From: Lamellibrachia satsuma
Lineage: Eukaryota; Annelida; Polychaeta; Sabellida; Siboglinidae
Direction: 5' to 3'
Assembly: GCA_033239005.1 (NCBI GenBank)
Contig: BSQZ01000011.1
Location: 2,058,501 to 2,122,500, forward strand
DNA: 64,000 nt
Shown here: positions 10,498 through 22,116 of the stretch, in pieces
Layout: every line of letters starts with the position of its first letter
Numbering within the stretch: the stretch's first letter is position 1
The notes under the pieces: generated by a model
Told to the model about the DNA's origin: nothing
Databases searched by the model: none
What the model saw: the letters and a program-made list of their open reading frames with translations, nothing else
Made by a program: the position numbers and the translations under genes

Positions 10498-10790
10498 TTT
10501 ACTTACTTACATATGTTTGACGATTATTTGTAACATGCTATGTTCACATTATAAACAGTACTACCCTATGTGTCGTGCAGTGGATGCAACTGTTTCGTGC
10601 AATGAAATGCTGGCCAGTGGTCCACGCCCGCTTCACTGCAATGAGCTGGCTTATCATTCTTGTGTACAGGGGGATGATTAATGATGTAACTCTTTGATGC
10701 TGTCTCATTTGTTTCAGGACATCTGCGGTTTCTCTGATCATCTGGTAGGCGATATATTTGCCATTCGCCGTCTTCTGGACTTGATTCACG

Positions 10791-11038
10791 ACTAATCGGT
10801 GCATGTATTATTGGTATCCGGCTAATCGGTGCATATTTTGTTGGTATCCGACAAATCGGTGCACGCATCAGTGGTACCCGACTAATCGGTGCATGTTTTA
10901 TTGGTACCTGGCTAATTGGTGCACGTATTATTGGTACCCGGCTAATCGATGCACGTAATACTGGTACACGACTAATCGGTGCACGTATTACTGGTACACG
11001 ACTAATCGGTGCACGTATTATTGGTACCCGGGTAATCG
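10791..11038. repeat. 30-bp minisatellite, about 8 units
   Basis: Eight units in strict 30-bp register from 10,791 to 11,030, each beginning ACTAATCGGTGCACG and ending GGTACCCG with variants, plus a partial unit that runs into the GT repeat. No unique spacers are present. Confidence 0.95.
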
Positions 11039-11242
<204 letters not shown>

Positions 11243-11539
11243 GTAAATCATTATCTTATTGTTGCGGACGTTCAGGCATGTGAGCGTCATAACTTTCATA
11301 AACAAACATAACTGTAAAATATATCAATGTATTTATTTCCTATAGATAACATAAAAACGTACGTGCAAAACTCATGTACACGACTTAGTATACGTGACAT
11401 ACAGTGGATATACTGAATAAATATGCATAAAATTCATTTCATGATATATAAATTAGATATCTTCATGGTTGTCTGCGTGCAGCTTTCCCGCTGTTGTTTA
11501 GTAGCTTGTCATGACTTTGTGACTTTCTCGGCTCTTGTG

Positions 11540-12674
11540 TTATAAGCAGCTTCTATCGGCGATGAGTTCAAACGGAAACGAGGCCGCGATAAATTCATCA
11601 CACGACAAGAACCCGTCACCTGGAACACGAACAACATTCTAATGACTCTGTGTGTAAAAAGAATATGACAAGTAGTGATATGAGCTCCATGAAACCTTTA
11701 CAAGAGAGGGACACTACCAAAACTTGATTAAGCGTCAGACCCCCTCCCCGCCACAAGATACTTTGACTTGCATCGGTACCCGTGAAAATATTTTCTCCCT
11801 TCTGTAACCATCGCTGGCACACAGGTATAGCTAACACGATTGGTAGCATGATCGTTCAATGCATGCGCTTGTAACCTTATTTGATCGGTAAATAAACGAC
11901 GTCCTGTAACAACAACTGCTGTTAACCTCTCCCACATCCGACCAATGTCCTGTAATGTCGTACATCGATGTCTTGAGCTCGACTCTAACCGACTGTTGTA
12001 TAGAACAAAGCCGCGACACCTACCATTGACGTCGGCCTGTATGTGAGCCTGGAGGGCCTCTTCAAATGTCACGTCATCACCGAGTCCCAGCTCAAACTCC
12101 TTCGTCGAGATTTTGCCATCCATGTTTGAGTCGTAGTGCGATAAGTTGGCCGGTTGGGGCGCTGCGGTGTCTTCCAACTGCAAGGGACATGAATTTATGC
12201 AAGACGTCTTCATTTAGTGCAGTTGATAATGATGTGATCAGTTTAATAAATAATAGTTTTGATTTAGTTGCATAACGTGTCGTGTAATTCCAGTTTGTTA
12301 ACGTTCCTGTTTGCAGATTGAAATGTAGACTCTGTATCACGCATATGTATTTGTGGTAATTTGTGAGATCACATGCATGATGTTGCTTTTATGCACCTCG
12401 TTGCAACAGTTGGAGCTGCGTCTTTCCACAATCCCTCTCATTTATTCCCGTTTGTATCACTTTGAATACTGTACATACATTGCATATGTTAAACATTTGT
12501 CTTTACCTGAGATTCCACGGACCGTTTCTTGCGGTTGCAAACTCTCACGGAAACGTTCCAGCAGAAGTTACCGCTGCATTTCCTCCGCGTCACCGTGAAA
12601 CACGCAGCCTCGCTCTGGTGCAGAAGGCTCATAACGAGGCACACCGCAAAGGCGCAAAGAATAAAAGTATGCAT
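11540..12674 (-). CDS. Gene C: secreted 4-Cys peptide/double EF-hand protein, 133 aa
   Basis: Exons on the minus strand: 12,674-12,507, 12,177-12,024 and 11,619-11,540. Donors CAG|GTAAAG and AATG|GTAGGT; acceptors TTGCAG and TTCCAG. Residues 1-23 are the signal peptide (MHTFILCAFAVCLVMSLLHQ...SEA); the mature start is ACFTVTRRKC with the four-Cys frame, then NRKKRSVESQ, LEDTAAPQPANLSHY, EF loop 1 DSNMDGKISTKE, EF loop 2 DVNGDGFLSCDE, and an end ADRSCL. All calcium-coordinating positions are intact. It is the complete counterpart of gene A and the left member of the C/D divergent pair. A minus-strand AATAAA lies at 11,332-11,337. Function not known. Confidence 0.88.
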
Positions 12675-12922
12675 CTTGAACGTGACCCTGAAAAACAACG
12701 AAGAAAACATACTCAATTACGATGTCCTATCCAAATCCATCGGTTATCGCACATTCAGTTGGTTAAGAGAGTCCATAGTACATTTTAGAAACCAACTTCG
12801 CACAATACAAATCCCTCTATAAATTATTTTGCTCATGAACAATGCCACAAATTTTCTTAAAAATCAGACCGCCGATTACTTCTTAGTTTACACTTGTCGA
12901 AACATATGCGAAGTAAACTCAC

Positions 12923-13164
12923 CAAGTAACTAAAGACGTGTTGTGTGAGAGAGTTGAGAGAATCGGTGCGACTCTGTGACTTGGCGTATTGCGCTGTCTC
13001 TGTCTCTGTAGATGGCGATATGGAGGCCTGCAGCTTCGGTCCCTTTATATACGCGATGGAGTCTGGTATCTATCGGGATGTATTCTATGACTTCCTGGAT
13101 GAGATATCAACTTACGAGTGTAAACATCGAAAACACTTCCGCGTCTATGGTTCAATGTGGCCAA
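12923..13164 (-). promoter_or_regulatory. Promoter block and noncoding leader exon of gene C
   Basis: Minus strand: conserved block, TATA box (GTATATAAAG, 13,052-13,043), leader exon from about 13,022 to 12,923 ending ACTTG|GTGAG. Equivalent to gene A's promoter, with few substitutions (for example CATAGACGC in place of CTAGACGC). Confidence 0.7.
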
Positions 13165-13833
13165 CTTTTGATTAAGTAGTGCGCTGTCTTTGTTTCAACC
13201 CGGATGCGTTGATATGATTGTGATATATCGGTTCATTGAAATCATTGAAATTATAATTACTTTAGCGTTTTGATAAAACTTGCACAACAACTAAAAACAA
13301 CTAAGTACCCTCTTTTATTGGTATTTTCCCCCTAAATTTTTATGGAACTAACTGTTACATTCAACAAGTCATACACGCGTTTACAAAATTCCTAATTTGA
13401 CATACAATTAAGGAACTCATTAAACAATCTAACGCGACGAATATTGTAACATCGAATCAAGGAATAAGAAAGTAATGTATATAATCAACCAATGAACAGG
13501 AAATCTAAAATAATGACATGTAGATAACAATGTGTCAACTATATCTCTATTATTTTGATGATTGCCATTTATAATGATGCATAATTAGCACATTGGAAGA
13601 GTAAGTCTCTATTCAAATGTACTATAAGTAATATGTACAATGTTTTCACCGACTCGAGTCAATGCGTTTTGGACTTGGGTATATTCCAAGTAAAAGTTGA
13701 AGTAAATCCGAGTAAAACTATCTATGGTTACTGTACTAGTCTGAACACTCAGTTGCGACAATAGTGTGAGCGGTTTCTTGGTCAACGGCTGCAGTATGCA
13801 ACATTTTCGCAGATCTTGTTATTGTAACGGTAC

Positions 13834-13868
<35 letters not shown>

Positions 13869-16545
13869 TAACTTATATGGCACCTATATCCTCAGGAACC
13901 TGAGCTCAGAGGCGCAACAAAAACAAAATCATTAATCATAATCGTGAACAGGGACGCGCAAAAGTCATTATCAGAAAGAGGGACAACCGAAGATTTATGG
14001 TGGAAATGCAATTCGGAATAAATATGCCTTGAGTTTTTTTCGGACTGATATAGCTTATTAGTAATATAATATATTGAGCCACTCGAACTTGTGCATGTAA
14101 AATTTTAAATATTAAACATGATATTTGTCCATTAGATAAAACATTATTCTAGAGTTTTCGTCACTGAACCGGATTAAGAGACACTTCCTGGTTATAGTCC
14201 GCGTGGATACAGATTGCGTGTCGAATCAGACCTAACCAGGAAGTGATACTCCTCGTCGAATGTCAGCTGATGTTTTGTTGTTCTGGCTTTGTTTACTAGA
14301 AATACACTGCTGTCCCTTTTAGCATTTTAAAACACTCATACCCAATATAATTGGAATTCATTGCACCATGTATAATTCGTAGAGAAAGGAATATCAATAT
14401 CTGTATTGAACTACAACAGCCCACTCTACAGGGCAACCAGGTGAACAAGGCGACAGCATTGTCACTTAATTAATGTCATAATTGTAATTACTGTTGTAAG
14501 GTACCCAGTTTTTAAGTGTACACACTGTTTTCATTGAGTAATATATCATTTAACACATTTTGTGACAGCCAGCTAACCCCAAAACAATTACAATCCATCA
14601 CATAATTGAATATTCATGAAAACATCTATGAAGAAATTAATTAGGCTGGTGATTGCAATATATTAATCGTTTTCTCTTCTTTCACAGACACAATGTAATA
14701 CAAGAAAAAATTACTATATGAAAACATATTCACCAATGGTGGATTTTGATTAAAGTAAATCCATATCACCTTCTAGCTTTGCATAATTTTATTCAGTAAT
14801 TTTTATATTCGCATTAGTATTAAGACACTTGCTATGCTTAATGGATGGTGCTGTGAAATCCAGTTTTTTTTATTTATGCTTTGAAATGTTAATGGGCGAA
14901 CAACAAAACATTAGGTGACGTCTGACGAGATGTTTCGCTTCTTGCTTAGCCATTTTAGTACTACAGCCACGATCTGCTGTGATCACTGAATACTGCATTC
15001 CCAGTGAATATGCAAGAAAATCGACTGCATCACTTCAAGTCAAGATTTCAGCAACAAAAATGTATTTTATGAATAGGAATATTATATATATATTCTGAAA
15101 GTATGATAATCAGCTAGTAAAGTGAGGTATGTCATTTTATATTTCGTCGTCATGGTAACCAGCAATCCAAAATGGCCGCCACGATTTCGACGTTTTTGCA
15201 GTTGCTGAACACAGTGGTATACCAATGCACGTATTTAATGTAAACTAATCGTGGAAACTTCATGCTACAGGAATGTACTATGATACAAAATACAATATCA
15301 AGTACATTTTGTGCAATATAAGAAAGTGAAAAATAAGTTATTTATCTGTATTTTATACATATATGTGACATAAGTGTTTATTTGTATATTTGCTAACACA
15401 TCCATCGCTACTGGACCGATTCCAATCAAACTTTGCATGTTGCTGGATTCACAGACACCTTTTCCTTCTTAAAAAATCAAATTCTAGCAATGACGCATCA
15501 TCTAGCATTGCCACTGATAGTACAGTGCGCAGCTCATCCTCAGGGTTTACACCATCACTTTCATCGTCACTGACGTCCGAGTAGCGATCGAAAATACTCC
15601 CTCTGTCAGTGTCCGTTTCGCCTCCGGTTTGGCCGCTAAGTTCGCCAACATCATCGTTGTTTCGATCGTCAACATCAGACAACAATTCTTCGCTAAAGCT
15701 ATCAAATAATCTGTCCAAAACATGCGGCGGTAAAGTGGCTCAACATAGTGGATAATTATAAGTAAAAGCGATTTAAATGGTGAACGTAGCAAATGCCTAA
15801 AATCCGGCCTGTCGTACTGTAGCATCACACACCGCGCGGAAGTGGATAGATCTAAAGTCCTCGTTTGGTAAAAACACAACAACATCTCATTCAACATGCA
15901 GTCTACGTGGAACACAAAAAGGAAGTACCATCGCCTGGTCAGATTAAATGGCGAGAACTCTCAAAGGATAGTTTCACTGATGGACACATATGACATTAAA
16001 TGCGTCAAATAATATTTGTAAAACTGCGAGTATCCCAAAATAACATTGAGAAAATAAAGTATATTCAATCAGTAAGTTGCCTTATCATTAACCGAGGGTC
16101 GAATGTGTAACAAACTACAATTATACGAGTGGGTGATAGCTTTTAAAAAAGATTACCCATGTCACATATTCATGCTTCCAATGCTGCAGTTGTCTAATCA
16201 GGCATTATTGTCAAAATAGAATATGGAAATAATGTAGGTGTAACTGCCATATACGGTCTAGTTGTAGTTCCATGTTGTCATTATTTCAGATTATATGAGG
16301 ATGATTTTTGCTACTTGCATATATTGTTCTTCAGAGTTAAGCTTGTGTCAATATTCGTTACATCTGATTGTCTACAGGTGGGTCAGTTGAATTGAATTGT
16401 TAGTTATAATAACAGAAGGTACATAGTAGAACAAATTCGTAATTTGTTTTAGAAGACGTGACAATGACGATGTTATCATGTCATTCAACAGTTTACATTT
16501 CATAACTGCGCATCCGGGATGGAAATAACAACGTAGTTCAGATTG
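13165..16545. other. C-D inter-promoter region
   Basis: Duplicate of the A-B inter-promoter region. It contains (AAT)n at 13,835-13,868, the L2-like tail at 13,869-14,040, and the acidic frame at 15,449-15,718 (minus). No gene with support beyond that seen for copy 1. Confidence 0.6.
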
Positions 16546-16782
16546 ACCACATTGGACCCTAGACGCGGAAGTGTTTCCATTATCATACTCGTAAGTTGAT
16601 TTCCATGCAGGAAGTCATATGATACCTCCCGGCAGACATCAGACTCCATCACCTATATAAAGACGCCGAGGCAGCAGACCTCCATATCGCCATCTACAGA
16701 GACAGAGCCAGCGCAGTACGCCAAGTCACAGAGTCGAACAGATTCTCTCAACTCTCTCACAGAACACGTCTTCAGTCACTTG
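16546..16782 (+). promoter_or_regulatory. Promoter block and noncoding leader exon of gene D
   Basis: ACATTGGACCCTAGACGCGG block from 16,549, CAGGAAGTCAT, TATA (CTATATAAAG, 16,653-16,662), leader exon from about 16,685 to 16,782 ending CACTTG|GTGAGT. Confidence 0.75.
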
Positions 16783-16985
16783 GTGAGTTCTCTTCGCTTA
16801 TGTTTCGACAAGTGTGAACATTTATTTAACGTACTGATTGATTTTAAAAAGTGATGACAATTTTCAAGAAGGTAATTAATTGTAATTAGGATTGTGTGGT
16901 CGAAAGGAAGTTGCTTGTCAGAAACTATTCAATACACTCTAAACAAATTCAATTAGCCGAATCAGTTTAGTTGATGTGCAAGGCT

Positions 16986-17016
<31 letters not shown>

Positions 17017-17026
17017 CGCGCGCGCC
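16986..17026. repeat. (GT)n/(GC)n microsatellite in intron 1 of gene D
   Basis: GT run that changes to GC repeats; counterpart of 4,705-4,757. Confidence 0.9.
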
Positions 17027-17351
17027 TGTGTGCTTTCGTGGTTGCGTGCGAGGATGCGTGCTTGCGTGCGTGCTTGTTTAGCAAAATTTCGGTTTCAATC
17101 GAACCGATATTAACTCAATAGTTTGATCAATCATTTAGTCAACGCTAAAAACACATTTGCACAAACGAACTAGCATATCGCAGTCGATACTAGACAGTTT
17201 AATTTTTTGGCGAAATTACATTGAAATGAAACGAGCGAAAAATCAAATTGCAGAGGCAGTTTGCGCTAACCGTTAGATTTAAACATTTTGTTATGAAAGA
17301 AAATGCATATTATTGATAATGAATTTGTTGTTTTTTTAGTGCGCCTTCAAG

Positions 17352-19017
17352 ATGCATACTTCTATTTGTTGCACGTTTGCCGTCTGCCTCGTTTTGGTTC
17401 TGGTAGACCAGAGCGAGGCGGGCTGTCGCACCGTACAGCGGAGGAAATGCAGCGGCAGCTTTTGTTGGACGGTGTCATTGACCATTTGCAACCGCAAGAG
17501 ACGGTCCGTTGAATCTCAGGTAAAGACAAAGGTTTAACATAATCAATATATACAGATTCCAATGTGGCACAAACGTGAATAGATGAGAGTGCTTTAAGTG
17601 TTGGAAGGATATATCAAAACAACGCCATGCATGTGACCTAAAAAATTGACATCAATATGTTTTTTTATCTGCAAAAGGATGTTTTCAAAATGAAGCAATG
17701 CGTACATATTTATATCGGTTCGTGTCTCTTGCAGATGGAAGACGCCGCAGCGCCCCAGCCGGCCGACTTGTCGCACTACGACTCAAACATGGATGGCAGA
17801 ATCTCGACGAAGGAGTTTGAGATGGGACTCGGTGATGACGTGACATTTGAAGAGGCGCTCCAGGCTCACATACAGGCCGACGTCAACGGTTAGTTTCGCG
17901 GCTTTGTTCCTTGCAACAGTCGATTGCGCGTAGGTGTGGTGATGGCGGTGTTTTGCCGGTGTCAATAATTTTGAAGATAATAGCGATGTCAAAGCAGGCT
18001 AAACCTGTAATATGTAGAAGATGTCATCTACCTTTACACGTAGCAAATGCTATTAGCTAAGAGGTTCAGCAACTCTATCCTGATATGCCTATTACTTGTA
18101 GATCGCACCTAAACGACCGCCTAAAGTACACCTTGTTATGGCATGTTTGTCCGCATGTGTTCTGTGTCAAGGAAGATGTGAATAGTGAGCTTTCTAAGAA
18201 ACCAATAAAATGTTTTAACATCTTTGTTACATTGGGCAATCCTGGCAAGAACGTTTCGTTTTTGCAATGATTATGTAGGACCAGTCGTCAAACGTTTAAC
18301 GTGTTTGCAAACATTTTCTCACAAATAAATGCACTCTCAAATATATTTGTCATTATAAACTATATACATTTGTCTCGCCGGCGTTAGGAGCAATCTACAA
18401 ACTGATTCTTTTGTAACACAAGAGGTATCGCACGGATTCGAAAGCGAACCATTTAGACTCTACGTCAATAAGTTTGATATTTTAGTTTAAACATTTCCCA
18501 CTCATCTAACTCATCTAATGTCTCACAGTGACGCCTTGAAAAGTTGCGTTATATGTGTGACAGTTGTGTCAATAGAATCAAAGTTTAAATAAAATGATTT
18601 TATGAATTAGCCAAATGCCCGGATGACACAGAAATTAGCTAAATATGAATGCGCTCAGTATCTGGTTGCATACATAATTTCCGTCACAATGCCTGGTAAT
18701 CGATGCACGTTACGAACGTATGTCCGTAGAAGCTGTGCGGGGAATCCCCTGGAAATAACGGCATAACTCGGTGACGTAGTTCTACACGTACGCGATACAA
18801 GTTTGGCACTCTGAACTTTCGTATTAAATTAAGTATAACAAATACTGCTACATATTAATAATATTGTATGTTCTTTCAAGGAATTTTTATGAATGTCCTT
18901 TGTCATGAGGATCATCCGAATGTTGTTCTCGTTCCAGGCGACGGGTTCTTAACGTGTGAGGAATTCCTCGTCGCCTCGTATCCGTTTGAATTCGACGCCG
19001 AGAGAAGTTGCTTGTAA
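17352..19017 (+). CDS. Gene D: secreted 4-Cys peptide/double EF-hand protein, 133 aa
   Basis: Exons 17,352-17,519, 17,735-17,888 and 18,938-19,017. The second donor is AACG|GTTAGT, weaker than the GTAAGT of its relatives; the last acceptor is TTCCAG|GCGACG, still giving Gly at the junction. Signal peptide 1-23, four-Cys frame with GCRTVQRRKC, RKRRSVESQ, EF loop 1 DSNMDGRISTKE and EF loop 2 DVNGDGFLTCEE, ending AERSCL. Exons 1-2 are nearly identical to gene B, but exon 3 (LTCEE, SYPFEFDAE) is like gene F. D therefore seems to keep the ancestral plus-strand 3' end. The 3' flank has two GTTGCTAGGCAAC palindromes and a (TA)n tract before AATAAA at 19,332. Confidence 0.87.
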
Positions 19018-19038
19018 CAAGAGTGGCGCAAGTCATCA

Positions 19039-19092
19039 AGTCACATCACGTTGCTAGGCAACTACAGTCACATCACGTTGCTAGGCAACTAC
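19039..19092 (+). repeat. Tandem 27-bp repeat with GTTGCTAGGCAAC palindrome
   Basis: CACATCACGTTGCTAGGCAA occurs twice, 27 bp apart (palindromes at 19,050-19,062 and 19,077-19,089). One intact copy is at 36,658-36,670 downstream of gene F, with a degenerate second copy. The palindrome resembles an RFX-type X-box; binding is not shown. Confidence 0.6.
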
Positions 19093-19203
19093 AGCGGAAT
19101 AGCTGCGCACGAACAACATTGAAGATGTCTAAATATAATTTAAGTCATACTAAGTGAACTTCATGTATATTTATTTGTCAAATACATTTTGTGTATACAC
19201 CAA

Positions 19204-19328
<125 letters not shown>

Positions 19329-19444
19329 TGGAATAAAAGTATATATATATATATGTTCTGGAATAAAAGTCAAACAAATAAATATGCGATATTTGACGAT
19401 CAGATTTGTTTCTAGTACAACAGAAACAACAATATCAGCAACAA

Positions 19445-19572
19445 CATTCATCATCATCATCATCACCATCATCATCACCATCATCATCATCATCACCATC
19501 ATTATCACCATCATCATCATCATCACCATCATTATCACCATCATCATCACCATCATCATCACCATCATCATT
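19445..19572. repeat. (ATC)n trinucleotide repeat
   Basis: Interrupted CAT/CAC repeat. A shorter counterpart lies at 36,925-36,975 downstream of gene F, so the tract was in the common ancestor. Confidence 0.95.
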
Positions 19573-19772
19573 GATATTATTCCGTTTGCGTCGAGAGCCA
19601 ATCGACTCAATGACAGTCATACACGTAGATTCACGTGGGGAATTCACACAAGTTCATACATATTTACTGAGACATGGAATCAACTCTCGTATGCATCCAC
19701 TGAAGAACGCACATATAAAAACATGCAAACATAAAGCACACACGCACACATCACACCCAGCAGCGGCTTTTT

Positions 19773-19797
19773 GGCGGCGGCGGCGGCGGCGGCGGCA
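19773..19797. repeat. (GGC)n repeat
   Basis: About eight GGC units; the counterpart downstream of gene F at 37,528-37,576 has about 16. Confidence 0.9.
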
Positions 19798-19837
19798 ACC
19801 AAGGCAACAACAACACCTCGTCGTCTACTGTAGCTGT

Positions 19838-20592
19838 TAGTGCCCTGCACGGGCCGGGCTTTGGGTCCAAGCCCGGCCCGGCCTGCAGCCCGCCGGGCCG
19901 GGCCGGGTCGGGTCGGGCTTAGGCCTACATATTGCGGGTCCGGGGCTGGGCCTGGGCTGAACAAAATTTAAACACATCGGGCTTGGGCCGGGTCTGGGCC
20001 TAGTGTGAGCGGGCCGGGCCGGGCTTGGGCTGGGCCTGGACATAATAGAAATATTCATACAAAACCCAGATTATTAATTTTATTATTAATAAAAACTGAT
20101 TATAAATTGTAATTCCGGTTAATGAATGCTTAAAATTATTTCTTTAGTATTATATAGTTGCCAATTGAGACCTTGCATAGAATTATAAATGACACTAGTG
20201 CTTTATACATGGGAATGGAGTTTAACCTCTTTTCAACAATGGGACTTCCTATGGTATCATTTTAATAATGTGTATTCTTTTAATAGAGACATTTCATATA
20301 AAATATATGCATCAACTTAATCACCCTTTGACCAAACCAGTGGACATTCTATTGTCGAGGTCTTCCCTCCAAACATTGCCCGCCTGAATGACCAGCCAAC
20401 TGGCCACTGTCATGTAGTGCCAAACAAAGTAGGGCCAAACATTCACGGTCTGGGTCACGCCTGGGCCTAAATTCTAGTTTGCGGGCCTGGGCCGGGCTTG
20501 AAAAATTGCTGCGGGCCTGGGCCGGGCCTGGACTCTAACTGCTAATTGCGGGACGGGATTGGGCTCAAATTATAGGCCCGCGCAGGGCACTA
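19838..20592. mobile_element. 755-bp non-autonomous hAT-type element
   Basis: Ends TAGTGCCCTGC at 19,838 and its exact inverse GCAGGGCACTA ending at 20,592, followed inward by GGGCC-rich subterminal repeats. An 8-bp duplication with one mismatch flanks it: GTAGCTGT (19,830-19,837) and GTAACTGT (20,593-20,600). 8-bp duplications and such short ends fit the hAT superfamily. The paralogous 3' flank of gene F has the empty site near 37,591. There is no transposase frame. Confidence 0.85.
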
Positions 20593-20600
20593 GTAACTGT

Positions 20601-22116
20601 TCTCTTGTCTCGCCTTTCTGCTGGAGAATGGGCGTTGTCTGCACTATCCGCAAGATGGCGATACCATTCACACCCTGAGAACAGTCAATCAGAATTGGAC
20701 AATTTAACATTGCAAACACAGTATAGATCACTCTAGAAAGAACAATTCATTAATATCATAAGAACAGAAGTCGTAACTGAAAACTATTAAAATGTTATAC
20801 ATTAACGCTAATTAATGTTGGTGTATGTAACATATCCAATATTCAGGATTATAATATTGTATTATCTTGCAATAAAAACTTTAAGCATATTAACAATAAC
20901 TGATAGTGTTTTAGAGAACATTTAGTCGTATTATGTAATCACTAAACAGAAATAAAAGGATACTTCGTATTTTCTGTAAACCATGTTGCTGAATAAATTT
21001 TACCAATCAGACACCCAAATAACTAGACACACATTATTTGTCATGTGTCATTACTACCTTGTAAACAATCTTAAAACGATACCGCACTTTCGATCTCTAC
21101 TTATTTTCCACATCCATGCAGCAAGCTAAATGGGTGGAAGGCGGGTCCAATATTCGAAATGAAACCAAAATGTTGAACGGTTAAACACGATTCAAAGCAT
21201 ATAATAACATTAACCTACCGAGGAGCCAAACCCAACGTGGATACTACTACAGCTGAGCAGTGATCATCTTCGTTTCATAAAGTTCCTTTCAACCAATGGG
21301 AATGTTGAATCAGTTATAGTGTCTTAGCTGCTCACGTACATTCACGTACACTCACGTACACTCAAAATGTTAATTTCTGTGTTCGACATATTTGTGACTA
21401 ATACTCGCTGCCTACAATGGCACGTACACCGTGACAAGAACGTTAATGTTGTCCGGCTAAGACACTTTTATGGTAAACCGTTTTAATGTATTATTTTTAA
21501 TCCGTGGTGCCATTGTTTGGCTGACGCATTGCAACCCATGCATGTAATTCTACCTGGAACACCTGCATGATTATAGAAATGGCACAATTAATGAACAGAG
21601 CAAGATTAAATATAAACAGACGTCATATGTCATATGTCATGCACTTTTCTTTGATTGCATTATTTGCAAATAAATAGCTTAGATGTTGTAGCCATTCGCC
21701 ATTTTATGCCACTAAGCAGCATAATTATGCAAAATGCTTAACATTATAATTTTTTTTAAATATTCTAACATGCCCCCCCGTTCCAGCAAAATTGTTATTG
21801 TTTTTTTTTCTAGTATGTTTACCGTATTCGTGAACAAAACAATTTTTTATAAATGCGATGAACCCTACGTAATTGTTCAGCAAATGCAATTAATTACTCT
21901 ATTATCAGCGCATTGTGTTATTAAATTAACTTTACATTTGAAAATGAATTGATGAAATAAACAATTATATTACTTCAGTATAATAAAATGGATATTTATT
22001 TATATGATATAAATGTTCAGTTAATGGATATTTATTGTATGTTTTGCCATACATCATAATTCTGTTTGTTTTATCAGTTAACATAAACCTAATTTCACCA
22101 ACTATTAGCAGCAAGA
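20601..22116. other. AT-rich 3' flank of gene D
   Basis: To about 21,000 this matches the 3' flank of gene F (37,620-38,020), for example TTGTCTGCACTATC and TTAAGCATATTAACAATAAC. The rest shows no gene. A three-fold 10-11 bp repeat (CACGTACACT) lies at 21,331-21,362. Confidence 0.5.

Larger units (their letters stand above)
12278..18085. repeat. Segmental duplication, copy 2 (pairs with 1-5,825)
   Basis: See copy 1. The right edge is in intron 3 of gene D near 18,085; beyond it D continues with sequence resembling intron 3 and the 3' flank of gene F. The left edge is not visible because copy 1 runs out of the window. Confidence 0.9.
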
